From: Rhizobium leguminosarum
GTDB taxonomy: Bacteria > Pseudomonadota > Alphaproteobacteria > Rhizobiales > Rhizobiaceae
DNA: 64,000 nt
Assembly (NCBI RefSeq): GCF_001652265.1
Contig: NZ_LWBS01000283.1
Coordinates: 1-64,000 of the forward strand
Direction of reading: 5' to 3'
Made by a program: the position numbers and the translations under genes. This document shows, one piece after another, positions 1 to 8,401 of the stretch (positions within the stretch are counted from its first letter, which is position 1; each line of letters begins with the position of its first letter). The notes beneath the pieces were generated by a model, which saw nothing but the letters and a program-made list of their open reading frames with translations, did no database searches and was not told the DNA's origin.

Positions 1-156
1 GGCAAGTGCCAGCCGCAACAGCGTCTCAGCGTTCTTGATTTCCCGCACCCGCGTGAAAGCACCGCGCAACCGCGCCGTTGCTTCCAAGTCAAAACCCGCC
101 GGAAGCCGCGCGCGCACTTCCGGCCAACGATCCAAAATCTCAGGACGAATCTTCAT
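1..156 (-). CDS. IS4-type transposase, N-terminal part (cut by window edge)
   Basis: The 52 visible codons begin MKIRPEILDRWPEVRARL and continue with a segment ending ETLLRLALA. I recognise this as the N-terminal helper region of rhizobial IS4-family transposases, in which it is followed by a YGG-type segment. The catalytic DDE domain would lie to the left of the window. The start is the only ATG before the open frame ends, and the frame is open to base 1. The short palindrome GCGCTA-N4-TAGCGC about 45 bases upstream and the G-rich direct repeat after it may belong to the end of the element, but no terminal inverted repeat can be proved from one side. Family assignment is from memory of similar proteins and is moderately sure. 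Confidence 0.6.
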   Translation of the reverse strand, partial: MKIRPEILDRWPEVRARLPAGFDLEATARLRGAFTRVREIKNAETLLRLALA

Positions 157-317
157 CCAAAGCTTGAATCACAACCAGATTCCTTATGTCCAGCGCTAAA
201 CCTAGCGCATATGAGGGGTAGGGTGAGGGGTAGCTCTTGCGCCCGAGCTTGTCTTGTCTACCAAGGAGCGAATACACGCTGCCGCGACGCTCTCACGTCT
301 GACGAGACCAAACCCTC

Positions 318-674
318 TCAGCCGCAGCCCGGCACGTCTTCGAGACTATGCCAGACCGGAATGCCGCGTTCCCGGGCGATGCGGACGTCGTTATCAGCCC
401 CCTTGGAATCGCCGGGCAGGCGCAGCACGCCTTCGCAGAGCTGCAGCAGCCGGCCGGCGACCGGGTGGAAGATCTCTTCGTAGAGCGCATCGCCGACCGA
501 CCTGCCGCCGGCAGCGTGCCAGATCGGCAGCGCCACCCATTCGCCGATCATCGGCACATGACCGGCCTGAAACAGCGCGTGCGAAGGCGCTTCCAGCCGC
601 TTCAGGTTGGCGGCCATCTTTTCCGGGTCGTCGCCGGTTCCGGACCGATAGGGCCCGGCAATCAAAATCAACAT
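318..674 (-). CDS. DUF4406-like protein (nucleoside deoxyribosyltransferase fold)
   Basis: A 118-residue protein that opens MLILIAGPYRSG, the Rossmann-like first strand and glycine turn seen in DUF4406 and in nucleoside 2-deoxyribosyltransferase relatives. A second conserved block near residue 85, LRLPGDSKGADND, fits the family's nucleotide-binding C-terminal part. The start ATG has the site AAGGAG eight bases upstream. The gene is divergent from the DeoR-type regulator, and the 139-base gap between them carries repeated TTCGTGCAAT boxes, so the regulator may control it. Substrate is unknown. The family is often annotated only as hypothetical, so no enzymatic reaction is claimed. Confidence 0.75.
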   Translation of the reverse strand: MLILIAGPYRSGTGDDPEKMAANLKRLEAPSHALFQAGHVPMIGEWVALPIWHAAGGRSVGDALYEEIFHPVAGRLLQLCEGVLRLPGDSKGADNDVRIARERGIPVWHSLEDVPGCG

Positions 675-727
675 GATCCACTCCTTCGCTCCGCTTTTGC
701 GTGAGCACTCCCGGCCTCATGCACGGG

Positions 728-810
728 ATTTCGTGAAAATGCACGATATTTCTTGAATGTCGAGTCAATTCGTGCAATATTGGGCTATTCTGTTTAATTT
801 CGTGCAATAG
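728..810. promoter_or_regulatory. Repeated boxes in the DUF4406/deoR divergent gap (candidate operator)
   Basis: The 10-base box TTCGTGCAAT occurs twice on the plus strand, inside 768-780 and 797-810, each followed by A. An inverted, imperfect copy (ATGCACGATA) lies at 740-749 beside a TTTCGTGAAAAT half. Direct and inverted boxes of this kind just before a DeoR-family gene are the usual layout of an autoregulatory operator. The last box ends four bases before the start codon of the regulator. The binding itself is inferred. Confidence 0.45.
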
Positions 811-813
811 ACG

Positions 814-1569
814 ATGCTGACAACGCAACGCAAGACCATCATTCTCGACATCCTGCGCCGTGACGGTCAGGTGATCGCCAAACGTGTCGCCGAGGATTTC
901 GCGCTTTCGGAAGACACGATCCGGCGCGACCTCCGGGAAATGGCGGCAGAGGGGCTGTTGAAACGGGTGCATGGCGGGGCGATGCCGCTGGCGCCTGATC
1001 TGCCTGACTTTACTGCTCGGCGCAGCGTGTCGTCACAGATCAAGGCACGGCTGGGGGCAGCGGCGGCGGCGATGGTCAAGCCCGGTCAGATGATCTTCCT
1101 CGACGGCGGCACGACGACGGCGGAGATCGCCCGGCAATTGCCGCGCGACATGCCGCTGACGGTTGCGACCCACAGCCCGACGATCGCCGCCGAGCTGGAA
1201 CATCATCCGACGGCCGAGGTGATCCTCACCGGCGGACGGCTCTACAAACATTCGATGGTGGCGACGGGAGCGGCAGCAATGGCGGCGATCTCGCAGCTTC
1301 GCCCCGACCTCTTCTTCCTCGGGGTGACGGCCGCCCATCCAGTGCACGGGCTTTCCACCGGCGATTTCGAGGAAGCGGCGATCAAGCGGCACATCGCCCG
1401 CTGCGCGGCTGAAACGCATGTGCTGCTGACTGAGGAGAAGTTCGACCTCGTCTCGCCCTGCCCGGTGCTTGGCATTTCCGAGGTGGCGGGGCTGATCGTG
1501 CCCATGGAGATGACGGCCGAACAGCTGAAACCCTATCGCGATCTCAACGGCGCAATCGCCGCAGCATGA
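814..1569 (+). CDS. DeoR/GlpR-family transcriptional regulator
   Basis: A 251-residue protein with the standard two-part DeoR architecture. The N-terminal helix-turn-helix covers about residues 1-57 and includes the family signature around SEDTIRRDLREMAAEGLLKRVHGGA. The C-terminal DeoRC sugar-phosphate sensor domain covers about 75-235, with the FLDGGTT and ILTGG blocks. Members repress sugar or polyol operons and are released by a phosphorylated sugar. Which sugar cannot be told here, because the neighbours are not a catabolic operon. The ATG lacks a strong ribosome site. Its 3' end overlaps the converging membrane-protein gene by 26 bases. Confidence 0.9.
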   Translation: MLTTQRKTIILDILRRDGQVIAKRVAEDFALSEDTIRRDLREMAAEGLLKRVHGGAMPLAPDLPDFTARRSVSSQIKARLGAAAAAMVKPGQMIFLDGGTTTAEIARQLPRDMPLTVATHSPTIAAELEHHPTAEVILTGGRLYKHSMVATGAAAMAAISQLRPDLFFLGVTAAHPVHGLSTGDFEEAAIKRHIARCAAETHVLLTEEKFDLVSPCPVLGISEVAGLIVPMEMTAEQLKPYRDLNGAIAAA

Positions 1570-2284
1570 TGGTGCTGCGGGAGGGCTGCGGTGCTGCAGC
1601 ATGCGGCAAGAAACTTGCGGCAAGGGCCGCGATGAAGGCCGCCAGTACGGCATGGGCCGGCGCCATGCTGCCGGTTCCAAGGGTGAGCACCGTCCGCAGA
1701 TATGGCTGCGCCAGCGCGATGATGACGGAAAGTGCCGGCATGTCGAGCAGGGTCCCGGCGATCCGAGATAGTTCCGGCATGAAGGCTGCGCCAGAAAGCG
1801 CGCCGTAGAACGCCGTCAGGCGGAGTGTGAGGCGCAACGGCACCGAGGCTGCAAGTGGCAGCATATCGCCATCATCGAGGGCAAACATGAGATAGGCTGC
1901 GAAAGTCGCCAGAAACAGGAAGGCGACGGGCAGTGCGGCCAGGGTGGCGGGTTGCGTCAGCGCCGCCGGATCCCCCGCCAGGAAGAGCAGGATCGGCGTG
2001 GAAGCGACGAACCAAACGGCGACGATCGGCCCCCAGAACCAAATGAGCGAGAGCGTGTGAAGACGGAGCAGCGTCGCCATGAAGAGTATGCCGATCGCAG
2101 CCCAGATGCAGGCGGGTTTGAGCACGCCCGATGTCAGCCGGAGGGCCGGCTCGCAGGTGCCGGCCATATCGCCGCAGCCGGACAGTTGGATCGTGAGCCA
2201 AGTGATATAATCGAGGCTCAACGTGGCGAACATGAAGATGCCGATGCCCATCAGCATCCACCAGAGATAGCGGCCTGCAAACAT
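1544..2284 (-). CDS. Multi-spanning inner-membrane protein of unknown function
   Basis: This 246-residue protein is dominated by hydrophobic stretches. About six membrane segments can be read, near residues 8-28, 58-76, 80-100, 115-135, 150-168 and 195-225, and a basic tail RRLRR closes it. Two cysteines in the first loop (GCGDMAGTCEP) could form a disulfide. I do not recognise the family. The start ATG has GAGGGCAGG upstream. The gene runs towards deoR and overlaps its end, so it belongs to a separate transcription unit. The AT-rich stretch 2350-2405 upstream is the likely promoter area. Confidence 0.65.
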   Translation of the reverse strand: MFAGRYLWWMLMGIGIFMFATLSLDYITWLTIQLSGCGDMAGTCEPALRLTSGVLKPACIWAAIGILFMATLLRLHTLSLIWFWGPIVAVWFVASTPILLFLAGDPAALTQPATLAALPVAFLFLATFAAYLMFALDDGDMLPLAASVPLRLTLRLTAFYGALSGAAFMPELSRIAGTLLDMPALSVIIALAQPYLRTVLTLGTGSMAPAHAVLAAFIAALAASFLPHAAAPQPSRSTIMLRRLRR

Positions 2285-2412
2285 GCCCTGCCCTCACGGC
2301 TTCCAGGACTGTGCTCACGTCGCCGCGAAAGGGTGCATCCGCGATCGCGGGACGTACTCCTTTATATTAGGTAATTCTTATTTTTCTAATAACTTATATA
2401 CGAAAGCTCGAC
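2285..2412. promoter_or_regulatory. AT-rich gap, probable promoter region for the minus-strand membrane gene
   Basis: Positions 2360-2402 are markedly AT-rich against a GC-rich background and contain an ATTAG-N15-CTAAT inverted repeat. Read on the minus strand this lies 75-115 bases upstream of the membrane-protein start. It also directly follows the asparaginase stop, so it may include that gene's transcription end. No exact -35/-10 pair was assigned. Confidence 0.35.
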
Positions 2413-3420
2413 TCATCCGGCCATGGCGGAGGTGACCCTGACATCACCGACATGGATGCCGTTCCAATTGCGCATCGGCGTTGCGGCATAGGCCATCAGG
2501 GCCGCATGCACCTCATCGTCCGTCTCGAAGAAACGGGCGAGTGTCGCCGCCACCATGGCTTCGGCGGCGCGGGTCGTGCCATCCTCGCATTTGAGCGCGA
2601 TGGCGATGCCCTTTTCCGGTATCGCCGCGCAGAAGACGCCTTCGGCGCCTGTCTTGCAGAAGATGCGGCCGGGGGCGATCTGCATCAGCGCCGTGCAGGC
2701 GCGGCCGGAGCCCGCGACATAGAACGGCTCGGCCATGCAGGCCTCGATCAGCCGGCGGGATGCCTTGGCGCGCAAGGGTTCCAGACCAATGCCGGTCGCC
2801 ATTTTGGCAAAACCATGGGCAAGGCTGCGCAGCGGCACGGCATAGGTCGGAATCGAGCAGCCGTCGGTACCACAGCTATCGGCGCCAATCACGGCTCCGG
2901 TGAGGCTTTCGATCGCCGCGCGGATCTCGACCTGCAGCGGGTGGAGATAACCGACATAGCCCTTTGGATCGAGGTCCTGATGGCAGCAGGCGCAGATGAA
3001 ACCGGCATGTTTTCCCGAGCAATTGTTGTGCAGCGCGGTCGGCGCATCGAGCGTGCGAGCCTGCTGGATCAGGATCTTCTGGCTCATCGACCAGTGGGCG
3101 CCGCATTCCAGCGCTTGCGCATCGCGCCCGGCGCGCGACAGCATGGAGTGGGCCAGTGCCACATGCTCGTCCTCGCCATTATGCGAGGCGCAGGCCAGCG
3201 CCAATTCCTTATCGCCGAAGCCATAGGCATCGGCCGCCCCACTCTCGACCAGCGGCAGCGCCTGCATCGCCTTGCAGGACGAACGCGGGAAGATGGCGGC
3301 CTCGATGTCACCCAGCGAGAAGACAAGCTTGCCGTCGCCATCGACCACAGCCACCGCGCCGCGATGACGACTTTCGACGAGCAGGCCGCGGGTGACTTCG
3401 ACGGTGACGGGATTGGTCAT
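2413..3420 (-). CDS. L-asparaginase of the thermolabile/RhizASP class (asparaginase II family)
   Basis: This 335-residue protein would hydrolyse L-asparagine to aspartate and ammonia in the cytoplasm. It belongs to the rhizobial class-3 type, which is unrelated to the E. coli enzymes. The residues known from R. etli ReAV are present at matching spacing: Ser47-x-x-Lys50 (RSSCK), Ser79 (CASHNGEDEH), Cys134 and Lys137 in NNCSGKHAGF, and Cys188 in GTDGC. Cys134, Lys137 and Cys188 would form the zinc site. The sequence reads more like the constitutive ReAIV paralogue than ReAV. I chose the MTNPV start, with a GGAC site upstream, over an in-frame ATG 13 codons earlier. The gene stands alone; no ansP or ansB is nearby. 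Confidence 0.9.
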   Translation of the reverse strand: MTNPVTVEVTRGLLVESRHRGAVAVVDGDGKLVFSLGDIEAAIFPRSSCKAMQALPLVESGAADAYGFGDKELALACASHNGEDEHVALAHSMLSRAGRDAQALECGAHWSMSQKILIQQARTLDAPTALHNNCSGKHAGFICACCHQDLDPKGYVGYLHPLQVEIRAAIESLTGAVIGADSCGTDGCSIPTYAVPLRSLAHGFAKMATGIGLEPLRAKASRRLIEACMAEPFYVAGSGRACTALMQIAPGRIFCKTGAEGVFCAAIPEKGIAIALKCEDGTTRAAEAMVAATLARFFETDDEVHAALMAYAATPMRNWNGIHVGDVRVTSAMAG

Positions 3421-3574
3421 GAGCTTTTGTCCGGATGCTGGCGGGATAGCGCAGTCCATAACGCGTCACGCGGCGAAAGCCAACGGGGTTGACGTGGCGT
3501 GGGGGGGCGGACGACGGCGCAGGTGCCTGCTGATAGTGCACCGGCTCTATGTGTGGGGCTGGACGTCACCGCAT

Positions 3575-3675
3575 ATTCCGTCATCCTCGGCCTTGAGCTG
3601 CCGAGCCGAGGATCCATGCCCGCTGCCGGTGGAGGCCGGCGTAGATCCTCGGGTCAAGCCCGAGGAGGACGGAGC
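3575..3675. repeat. RIME1-like palindromic mosaic repeat, copy 1
   Basis: The unit starts CCGTCATCCTCGG and ends GGAGGACGGAG, with two internal hairpins (CCTCGG...CCGAGG and CCTCGGG...CCCGAGG) joined by a GATCCATGCCCGCTGCCGG linker. The same order of parts is found at 57150-57240 and, more diverged, at 58453-58545. This is the layout of the Rhizobium intergenic mosaic elements. It sits in the 530-base gap between the asparaginase and the MFS gene; no gene was seen in the rest of that gap. Confidence 0.7.
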
Positions 3676-3952
3676 GTGGGGTGAGCTTTGTGGCCAGTAC
3701 GGCAACGTCAGACGGAATGGGAGCGGAAGTGCGCTCCCGCCGGCCGCGCTCCCCAACCTCCGCCATCCCAAACCTTGAGTTTAGACACCTCGAGTCGCGA
3801 AATTCTGAAATAGGCGCTCAGCCTCGTTGCGACCTCGTTCGGCGATCACATCGTCCAAATATTCATCACATAAATTGACCGAAGCGATCGAAAACTATCG
3901 TTTCTCTGATAGGTCAGATGCAGCTAAGAGTGGTGCATCAGGAACCATCCCC

Positions 3953-5164
3953 ATGCCATCCACCTTTTCCTTGATCCTTCGCGATAACAGGATCCGTATT
4001 CCGACCGTGACACTCGTCGCGCTGGCCTTCACCTATGCTTCGACCGCGCCCTACCAGTCAATCATCGGGATCAATGAACTCGGCTTGAGCAATGGCGCTT
4101 ATTCGGCGCTGGTGTTCTTCTCGGCAATCGTCAACGTGACGACCAGCCTGACTCTCGGCATCTGGTCGGACAGGCTGAAAGAGCGACGGCCGCTGGTGCT
4201 GGGGCTTTCCGTCGCCGGCATGCTCGGATTCGGGTCGATCGCGATCTTTCATAGCCCCGTGGTCTTCATCTTCTCCACGCTGTTGCTGGTGCCGATGAGC
4301 AATTCTACCTATTCGCTGTTGTTCGCCAGCCTGCGCGCCAGGACCAACCAGATGGACCGCGGCCAAGGGGCGGCGATCACCGCAACGGTGCGGGCACTCT
4401 TTTCCGGCTCATGGGCGCTGGCGCCGGGGTTGATCGGCCTCTATCTCGTCAGTTCACCGTCGATGACGCCGGCCTACGGGATCGCGGCCTTGGCAAGCTG
4501 CACCTGCCTCTGCCTGTATTTCTTCTTCGCACCCGGAAATGGCGCCGGCGGCGCTGCCCCAGATCAAGTCGGCTTCTTTGCTTCTCTGAAACGGATCTTC
4601 GTGCCGCATGTGCTGTCGCGCGTCATCGTCATGGCGATGCTGTTCGGGCTGCAGCGGCTGAACAGCATGCTCCTGCCGCTGATCATCACCCATGCGGCCG
4701 GCGGCACTGTGGTCGATGTCGGCTTCATGGCAGGCTTGACGGCCTTGCTCGAGATGCCGTTCATGATGATGTGGGGCTTTGCGCAGCGCCACTTCCGGAC
4801 CGTGCATGTGCTTGCCTTCGGCGCGCTGATCTATTGCGTCTATCTGCTGCTGCTTGGTTTTGCTTCCACGCCCTGGCACATCTATGCACTGCTCCTCGCT
4901 AATGCCTGCGGGGCGGCAGCGATCCTCAGCGTGCCGATCACCTATCTGCAGGACCTGATCGCGGACCGGCCGGGACTTGGAACCTCGCTGATCTCGCTGA
5001 ACACTTTCATTGGGGTTGGCATCAGCGCCGGCCTCTTCGCCTTCGGCACCGCGATCACCGATTATTCCGGCACCGCCTTCGTCGGCGCGGCCGCGGGTAT
5101 CGCATCGATCGGAGTGCTGCTCTATCTCGAAAGCAGCCGGCGGCAAGCGCGGCAGCTGGCTTGA
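3953..5164 (+). CDS. MFS transporter, sugar-efflux (SetA) type
   Basis: A 403-residue inner-membrane protein with about 12 hydrophobic segments and the MFS loop motif between segments 2 and 3 (GIWSDRLKERRPLVLG). The order and wording of the segments, such as SNSTYSLLFASLRARTNQ and the paired LITHAAG and FMMMWGFAQ region, resemble proton-driven sugar efflux transporters of the SET family, which export glucosides, lactose or sugar analogues. The start ATG has AGGAACC upstream. The frame is open for 42 more codons upstream but without a ribosome site. It is followed after 27 bases by the converging SufR-like regulator. Substrate remains unproven. Confidence 0.8.
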   Translation: MPSTFSLILRDNRIRIPTVTLVALAFTYASTAPYQSIIGINELGLSNGAYSALVFFSAIVNVTTSLTLGIWSDRLKERRPLVLGLSVAGMLGFGSIAIFHSPVVFIFSTLLLVPMSNSTYSLLFASLRARTNQMDRGQGAAITATVRALFSGSWALAPGLIGLYLVSSPSMTPAYGIAALASCTCLCLYFFFAPGNGAGGAAPDQVGFFASLKRIFVPHVLSRVIVMAMLFGLQRLNSMLLPLIITHAAGGTVVDVGFMAGLTALLEMPFMMMWGFAQRHFRTVHVLAFGALIYCVYLLLLGFASTPWHIYALLLANACGAAAILSVPITYLQDLIADRPGLGTSLISLNTFIGVGISAGLFAFGTAITDYSGTAFVGAAAGIASIGVLLYLESSRRQARQLA

Positions 5165-5191
5165 AGTGCAAGCCGCTTGCGAGCGATACGG

Positions 5192-5815
5192 TCAATGCGG
5201 CGTGATGCGATAGGCACAGCGGCGGGCGCCGGCGAGGATGTGTTCGCTGCGTTCGACCTTAGCACCGAGGACGGTGCGGAAGGTTTCGAGTTCGGAGCGG
5301 CAGAAGCCGGCGCAGGCGGTGGCGGCGGCGCAGATCGGGCAGTGGTTTTCGACCAGCATGAAGGCGCCGTCCGCTTGCCTCCAATGATCGGCCATGTAGC
5401 CTTCGCGGGTGCGGATGCCGGCAAGGGCCTCGACACGCGAGGCGAGGTCATGCGCCTTGCCGAGCTCCTGCCGATAGCGCTGCAGCGTCTCGGCCTCGCG
5501 GGCGGAGATGACGGTATCGAGGGCTGCGGGGCCGAGCTGTTCGACGAGCGTGTCGAGGAGATTTGCCGTCAGCTCGGCATGGCCATCCGGGAACTGGCGG
5601 TTGCCGCTTGCTGTGAGGTGCCAGAGCTGACGCGGCCGGCCCCGGCCCGCGGCGGCAACGGTGACCGGCTCCACCAGCCCCTCTTCCGCCATCTTCGACA
5701 GCTGCTGGCGGGCGGCTTCGCCTGATATGCCGAGCGCATCGCCAATCGCTGCGGCAAGCTGCGGGCCGTCGGTCTTTATCAGGATCAGGATCCGGTTGGC
5801 TGGGGACTGACGCAT
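5192..5815 (-). CDS. SufR/ArsR-like winged-helix regulator with C-terminal cysteine cluster
   Basis: This 207-residue protein has an N-terminal winged helix (residues 1-75), with the recognition part SGEAARQQLSKMAEEGLVE and the wing GRGRPRQLW. Its C-terminal part carries Cys residues as CPIC, CAGFC and a final RRCAY. The spacing and the context G-R-R-C-A-Y resemble SufR, the Fe-S sensing repressor of suf operons, so this protein may hold an Fe-S cluster or a metal. Here the divergent target is a drug-type MFS exporter, not suf genes. The ATG at 5815 is chosen; a TTG three codons earlier is possible. The start overlaps one arm of the candidate operator. Confidence 0.8.
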   Translation of the reverse strand: MRQSPANRILILIKTDGPQLAAAIGDALGISGEAARQQLSKMAEEGLVEPVTVAAAGRGRPRQLWHLTASGNRQFPDGHAELTANLLDTLVEQLGPAALDTVISAREAETLQRYRQELGKAHDLASRVEALAGIRTREGYMADHWRQADGAFMLVENHCPICAAATACAGFCRSELETFRTVLGAKVERSEHILAGARRCAYRITPH

Positions 5816-5882
5816 ATTTTCCAAGTCAAGTCTTGTTTAATTCGAGACGGCATGCAATTTTCCAATTTATAACTTGGAAAAT
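5816..5882. promoter_or_regulatory. Triplicated TTTTCCAA operator between regulator and MFS gene
   Basis: A perfect inverted repeat ATTTTCCAA-N8-TTGGAAAAT lies at 5857-5865 and 5874-5882. A third arm, ATTTTCCAAG, lies at 5816-5825, immediately next to the regulator's start codon. The arms sit 41 and 58 bases apart, in a 101-base divergent gap. This placement would let the SufR-like protein repress both itself and the transporter. The repeat is directly visible; regulator binding is inferred. Confidence 0.65.
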
Positions 5883-5916
5883 AATCCTTCGCCAGCAAAA
5901 ATCTCGGGGTCCTCCC

Positions 5917-7344
5917 ATGTCGAATCTCGACCAGACAGCAGCCATCCCCAGCGCCAGCTCCGTCTTCCGCCTCTTCCTGCCCGAGCACCTGCCGGCAACA
6001 TTGATGCTGGCCGGCGGCGTGACGCTTTATGCGGTGGAGAGTTACATCATGGCGACGATCGCGCCTTCGATCGTGCGCGATATCGGCGGGCTCGCGCTGT
6101 TTTCCTGGGTCACCAGCCTGTTCGTCGCCGCCGCCGTGCTCGGCTCGATCTTCGTCGCCATGCGGCCGCGCGGCATCGGGCTTCGATCCGTCTATGTGTT
6201 CGCAGCACTGGTCTTCGGCGTCGGCAGCCTGATTGCCGCAGCCGCACCGTCGATGCCGGTGGTGCTGATCGGACGCGCAGTGCAGGGTCTCGGAACCGGC
6301 GCGCTTGCCGCGCTCGGTTATGCCTTCATCCGCTTCGTCTATCCCGAGCCGCTATGGCCGAAGGCCTCGACGCTCTACGCGGCAATCTGGGGGGTCTCGA
6401 CCGTCATCGGGCCGACGCTCGGCGGCTTCTTTTCCGCGGGCCACGCCTGGCGCTATGCTTTCATCGTGCTCGTGCCGCTCGGGCTGCTGATGGCGTTCCT
6501 GGCGCCGCGGCTGTTGCCCGACGTCGAGGACGACCGCGAGCAGGAGAAAACCCCGGCTGCCCAGATCGGACTGCTGCTTGCCGCCGTGCTGATGGTGAGT
6601 GCGGCCGGCGCGATCGAGACATCAGGCGCGAAAATCGCTTTGATCGCGGCCTCGGTTGTCGCGGTCGCCGGCATGGTCCTCATCGAGGGCCGAAGCCCGA
6701 ACCGGCTGCTGCCATCCGGCGCCGTCAGCCTCTCCCGGCCGATTGCACGCGTCTACCTGACGATGTTCGCCATGACCGTCGTGCTGGTCAGCGACGTCTT
6801 CATTCCCTATTTCCTGCAGACGCTGCATGGGGTGACGCCACTCGTATCGGGCTATCTGGTGGCGTTGGTCGCCCTCGGTTGGACCCTTGCGGCCTTCCTC
6901 AGCGGCTCGCTGACCGGCAGACGGGCCTATTGGGCAATCGTCATCGGCGCCCTCATCGAGGCGGCGGCGACCGCTTGCCTCGCCGTCTTTCTGGCCAAGG
7001 ACAATCCCGAGGGGCATCTGCTCCTCATCGTGCCGGCGGCGATCGGCATGTTCATGATGGGCTTCGGCATCGGGCTCGGCTGGGCGCATCTCGTCGCCAT
7101 GGTGCTGAAACTCGTCGCCGACAAAGAGAAGGACAAGGCCTCCGCAGCGATCCCGACGATGAGTTCGCTTGGCGGCGCTTTTGGTGCGGCCTTCTCAGGC
7201 GTCATCGCCAATGGCGCTGGCCTCGTCGATCCGGGCGGCATATCAGGCGCGCTTTCAGCGGCGCACTGGCTCTATCTGCTGATGGCGCTGCCCGGTATTC
7301 TTGCCGTCGGCATCTCGCTAACGCTCACCCGACGCGCAGCATGA
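5917..7344 (+). CDS. MFS multidrug exporter, DHA2 (14-segment) type
   Basis: This 475-residue integral membrane protein has about 14 hydrophobic segments. The antiporter motif C region is readable as [17 protein letters not shown], and motif A-like and [11 protein letters not shown] segments precede it. Such proteins expel hydrophobic drugs or dyes in exchange for protons. The MSNLD start is preferred because it leaves the whole operator outside the gene; no strong ribosome site is seen (CGGGGTCCTCCC upstream). It is divergent from the SufR-like regulator and probably induced when that regulator senses its signal. The last 20 bases overlap the converging quinone oxidoreductase gene. Confidence 0.85.
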   Translation: MSNLDQTAAIPSASSVFRLFLPEHLPATLMLAGGVTLYAVESYIMATIAPSIVRDIGGLALFSWVTSLFVAAAVLGSIFVAMRPRGIGLRSVYVFAALVFGVGSLIAAAAPSMPVVLIGRAVQGLGTGALAALGYAFIRFVYPEPLWPKASTLYAAIWGVSTVIGPTLGGFFSAGHAWRYAFIVLVPLGLLMAFLAPRLLPDVEDDREQEKTPAAQIGLLLAAVLMVSAAGAIETSGAKIALIAASVVAVAGMVLIEGRSPNRLLPSGAVSLSRPIARVYLTMFAMTVVLVSDVFIPYFLQTLHGVTPLVSGYLVALVALGWTLAAFLSGSLTGRRAYWAIVIGALIEAAATACLAVFLAKDNPEGHLLLIVPAAIGMFMMGFGIGLGWAHLVAMVLKLVADKEKDKASAAIPTMSSLGGAFGAAFSGVIANGAGLVDPGGISGALSAAHWLYLLMALPGILAVGISLTLTRRAA

Positions 7345-8323
7345 CCTTGCCGACATGGCTGCCCTCTTCCAGCAACCGGTGCGCTTCGACGACCTCTTCG
7401 AAGGCAAAGACCTTGTGGATGACGGGGGCGACGGTGCCGGCTTCCAGCAGCGGCCAGACCTCGGAGAGAAGATCGTCGCGGATGGCGCGTTTTTCTTCCG
7501 CCGTGCGCGGGCGCATGGTGGAGCCGGTGACTGTCAGGCGCTTGACCATGATCGGCGAGAGATTGACCTTTTCGGCGATCGCGCCGCCGAGGAAGGCGAT
7601 GATCGACAGGCAGCCGTCCCTCGCCAGCGAGGCGATGTTGCGCTCGAAATAGGCGGCGCCGATCATGTCGAGGATGATATCGACGCCGTGGCCGGTCTCG
7701 GCCTTGATCACCTCGGCGAAGTCCTCGGTCCGGTAGTTGATCGCGCGTTTGGCGCCAAGCTTTTCGCAGGCCTCGCATTTCTCCTTCGAGCCCGCCGTCG
7801 CGTAGACCTCGGCGCCGAAGGCGCGGGCGAGCTGGATCGCCGTCGTGCCGATGCCGCTGGAACCGCCATGGATCAGCACCGTCTCGCCTTCCGTCAGCCC
7901 GGCCATCTGGAAAAGGTTGGCCCAGACGGTGAAGAAGGTCTCAGGCAAAGCTGCCGCCTTCACCGCATCATAGCCTTTGGGAAAGTGCAGGATCTGGCCT
8001 GCCGGCAACAGGCAATATTCGGCATAGGCGCCGCCATTGGCGAGCCCGCAGACCTTGTCGCCGACGGCATGGCCGCGGACGCCGGGGCCGACGGCAACGA
8101 TTTCGCCCGACAATTCCAGGCCGAGGATCGGGCTCGCATCCTTGGGCGCGGGATAGCTGCCCTGGCGCTGGGCAATATCGGGACGGTTGACGCCGATCGC
8201 CTCGGCGCGCACCAGAATCTGCCCGTCCTGAGGCATAGGAAGCGGGCGCCTGCCGATCGTCATCACCTCCGGCCCGCCAAAGGACGGCAGATCGACGAAA
8301 CGCATATCCTGAGGCAATGGCAT
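7325..8323 (-). CDS. NAD(P)H:quinone oxidoreductase, PIG3/zinc-free MDR family
   Basis: A 332-residue soluble protein of the medium-chain dehydrogenase fold. Its N-terminal GroES-like half carries [12 protein letters not shown] and [16 protein letters not shown]. Its Rossmann half carries [31 protein letters not shown], split here as the GGSSGIG nucleotide loop. The zinc-ligand cysteines of alcohol dehydrogenases are missing, as in PIG3 and zeta-crystallin, so one-electron or hydride reduction of quinones with NADPH is likely. The start has GGGAGGAG eight bases upstream. It lies 78 bases downstream of the EAL/GGDEF gene on the same strand and could be read through from it. Confidence 0.88.
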   Translation of the reverse strand: MPLPQDMRFVDLPSFGGPEVMTIGRRPLPMPQDGQILVRAEAIGVNRPDIAQRQGSYPAPKDASPILGLELSGEIVAVGPGVRGHAVGDKVCGLANGGAYAEYCLLPAGQILHFPKGYDAVKAAALPETFFTVWANLFQMAGLTEGETVLIHGGSSGIGTTAIQLARAFGAEVYATAGSKEKCEACEKLGAKRAINYRTEDFAEVIKAETGHGVDIILDMIGAAYFERNIASLARDGCLSIIAFLGGAIAEKVNLSPIMVKRLTVTGSTMRPRTAEEKRAIRDDLLSEVWPLLEAGTVAPVIHKVFAFEEVVEAHRLLEEGSHVGKVMLRVG

Positions 8324-8401
8324 GACCGGCTCCTCCCTAATCGGAAGCAACCGGAATAAATCAGCCCCGCAGGCTTGGGAAGGCACGATGTGGCAAAGGC
8401 G

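Noticed and set aside
2452..3492. A 346-codon frame antisense to the asparaginase
   Set aside because: Opposite strand of a complete enzyme with all catalytic residues.
5874..7652. A 592-codon frame overlapping the DHA2 exporter in another phase
   Set aside because: Arg/Gly/Ala/Asp-rich shift product; the exporter frame has clear membrane segments.
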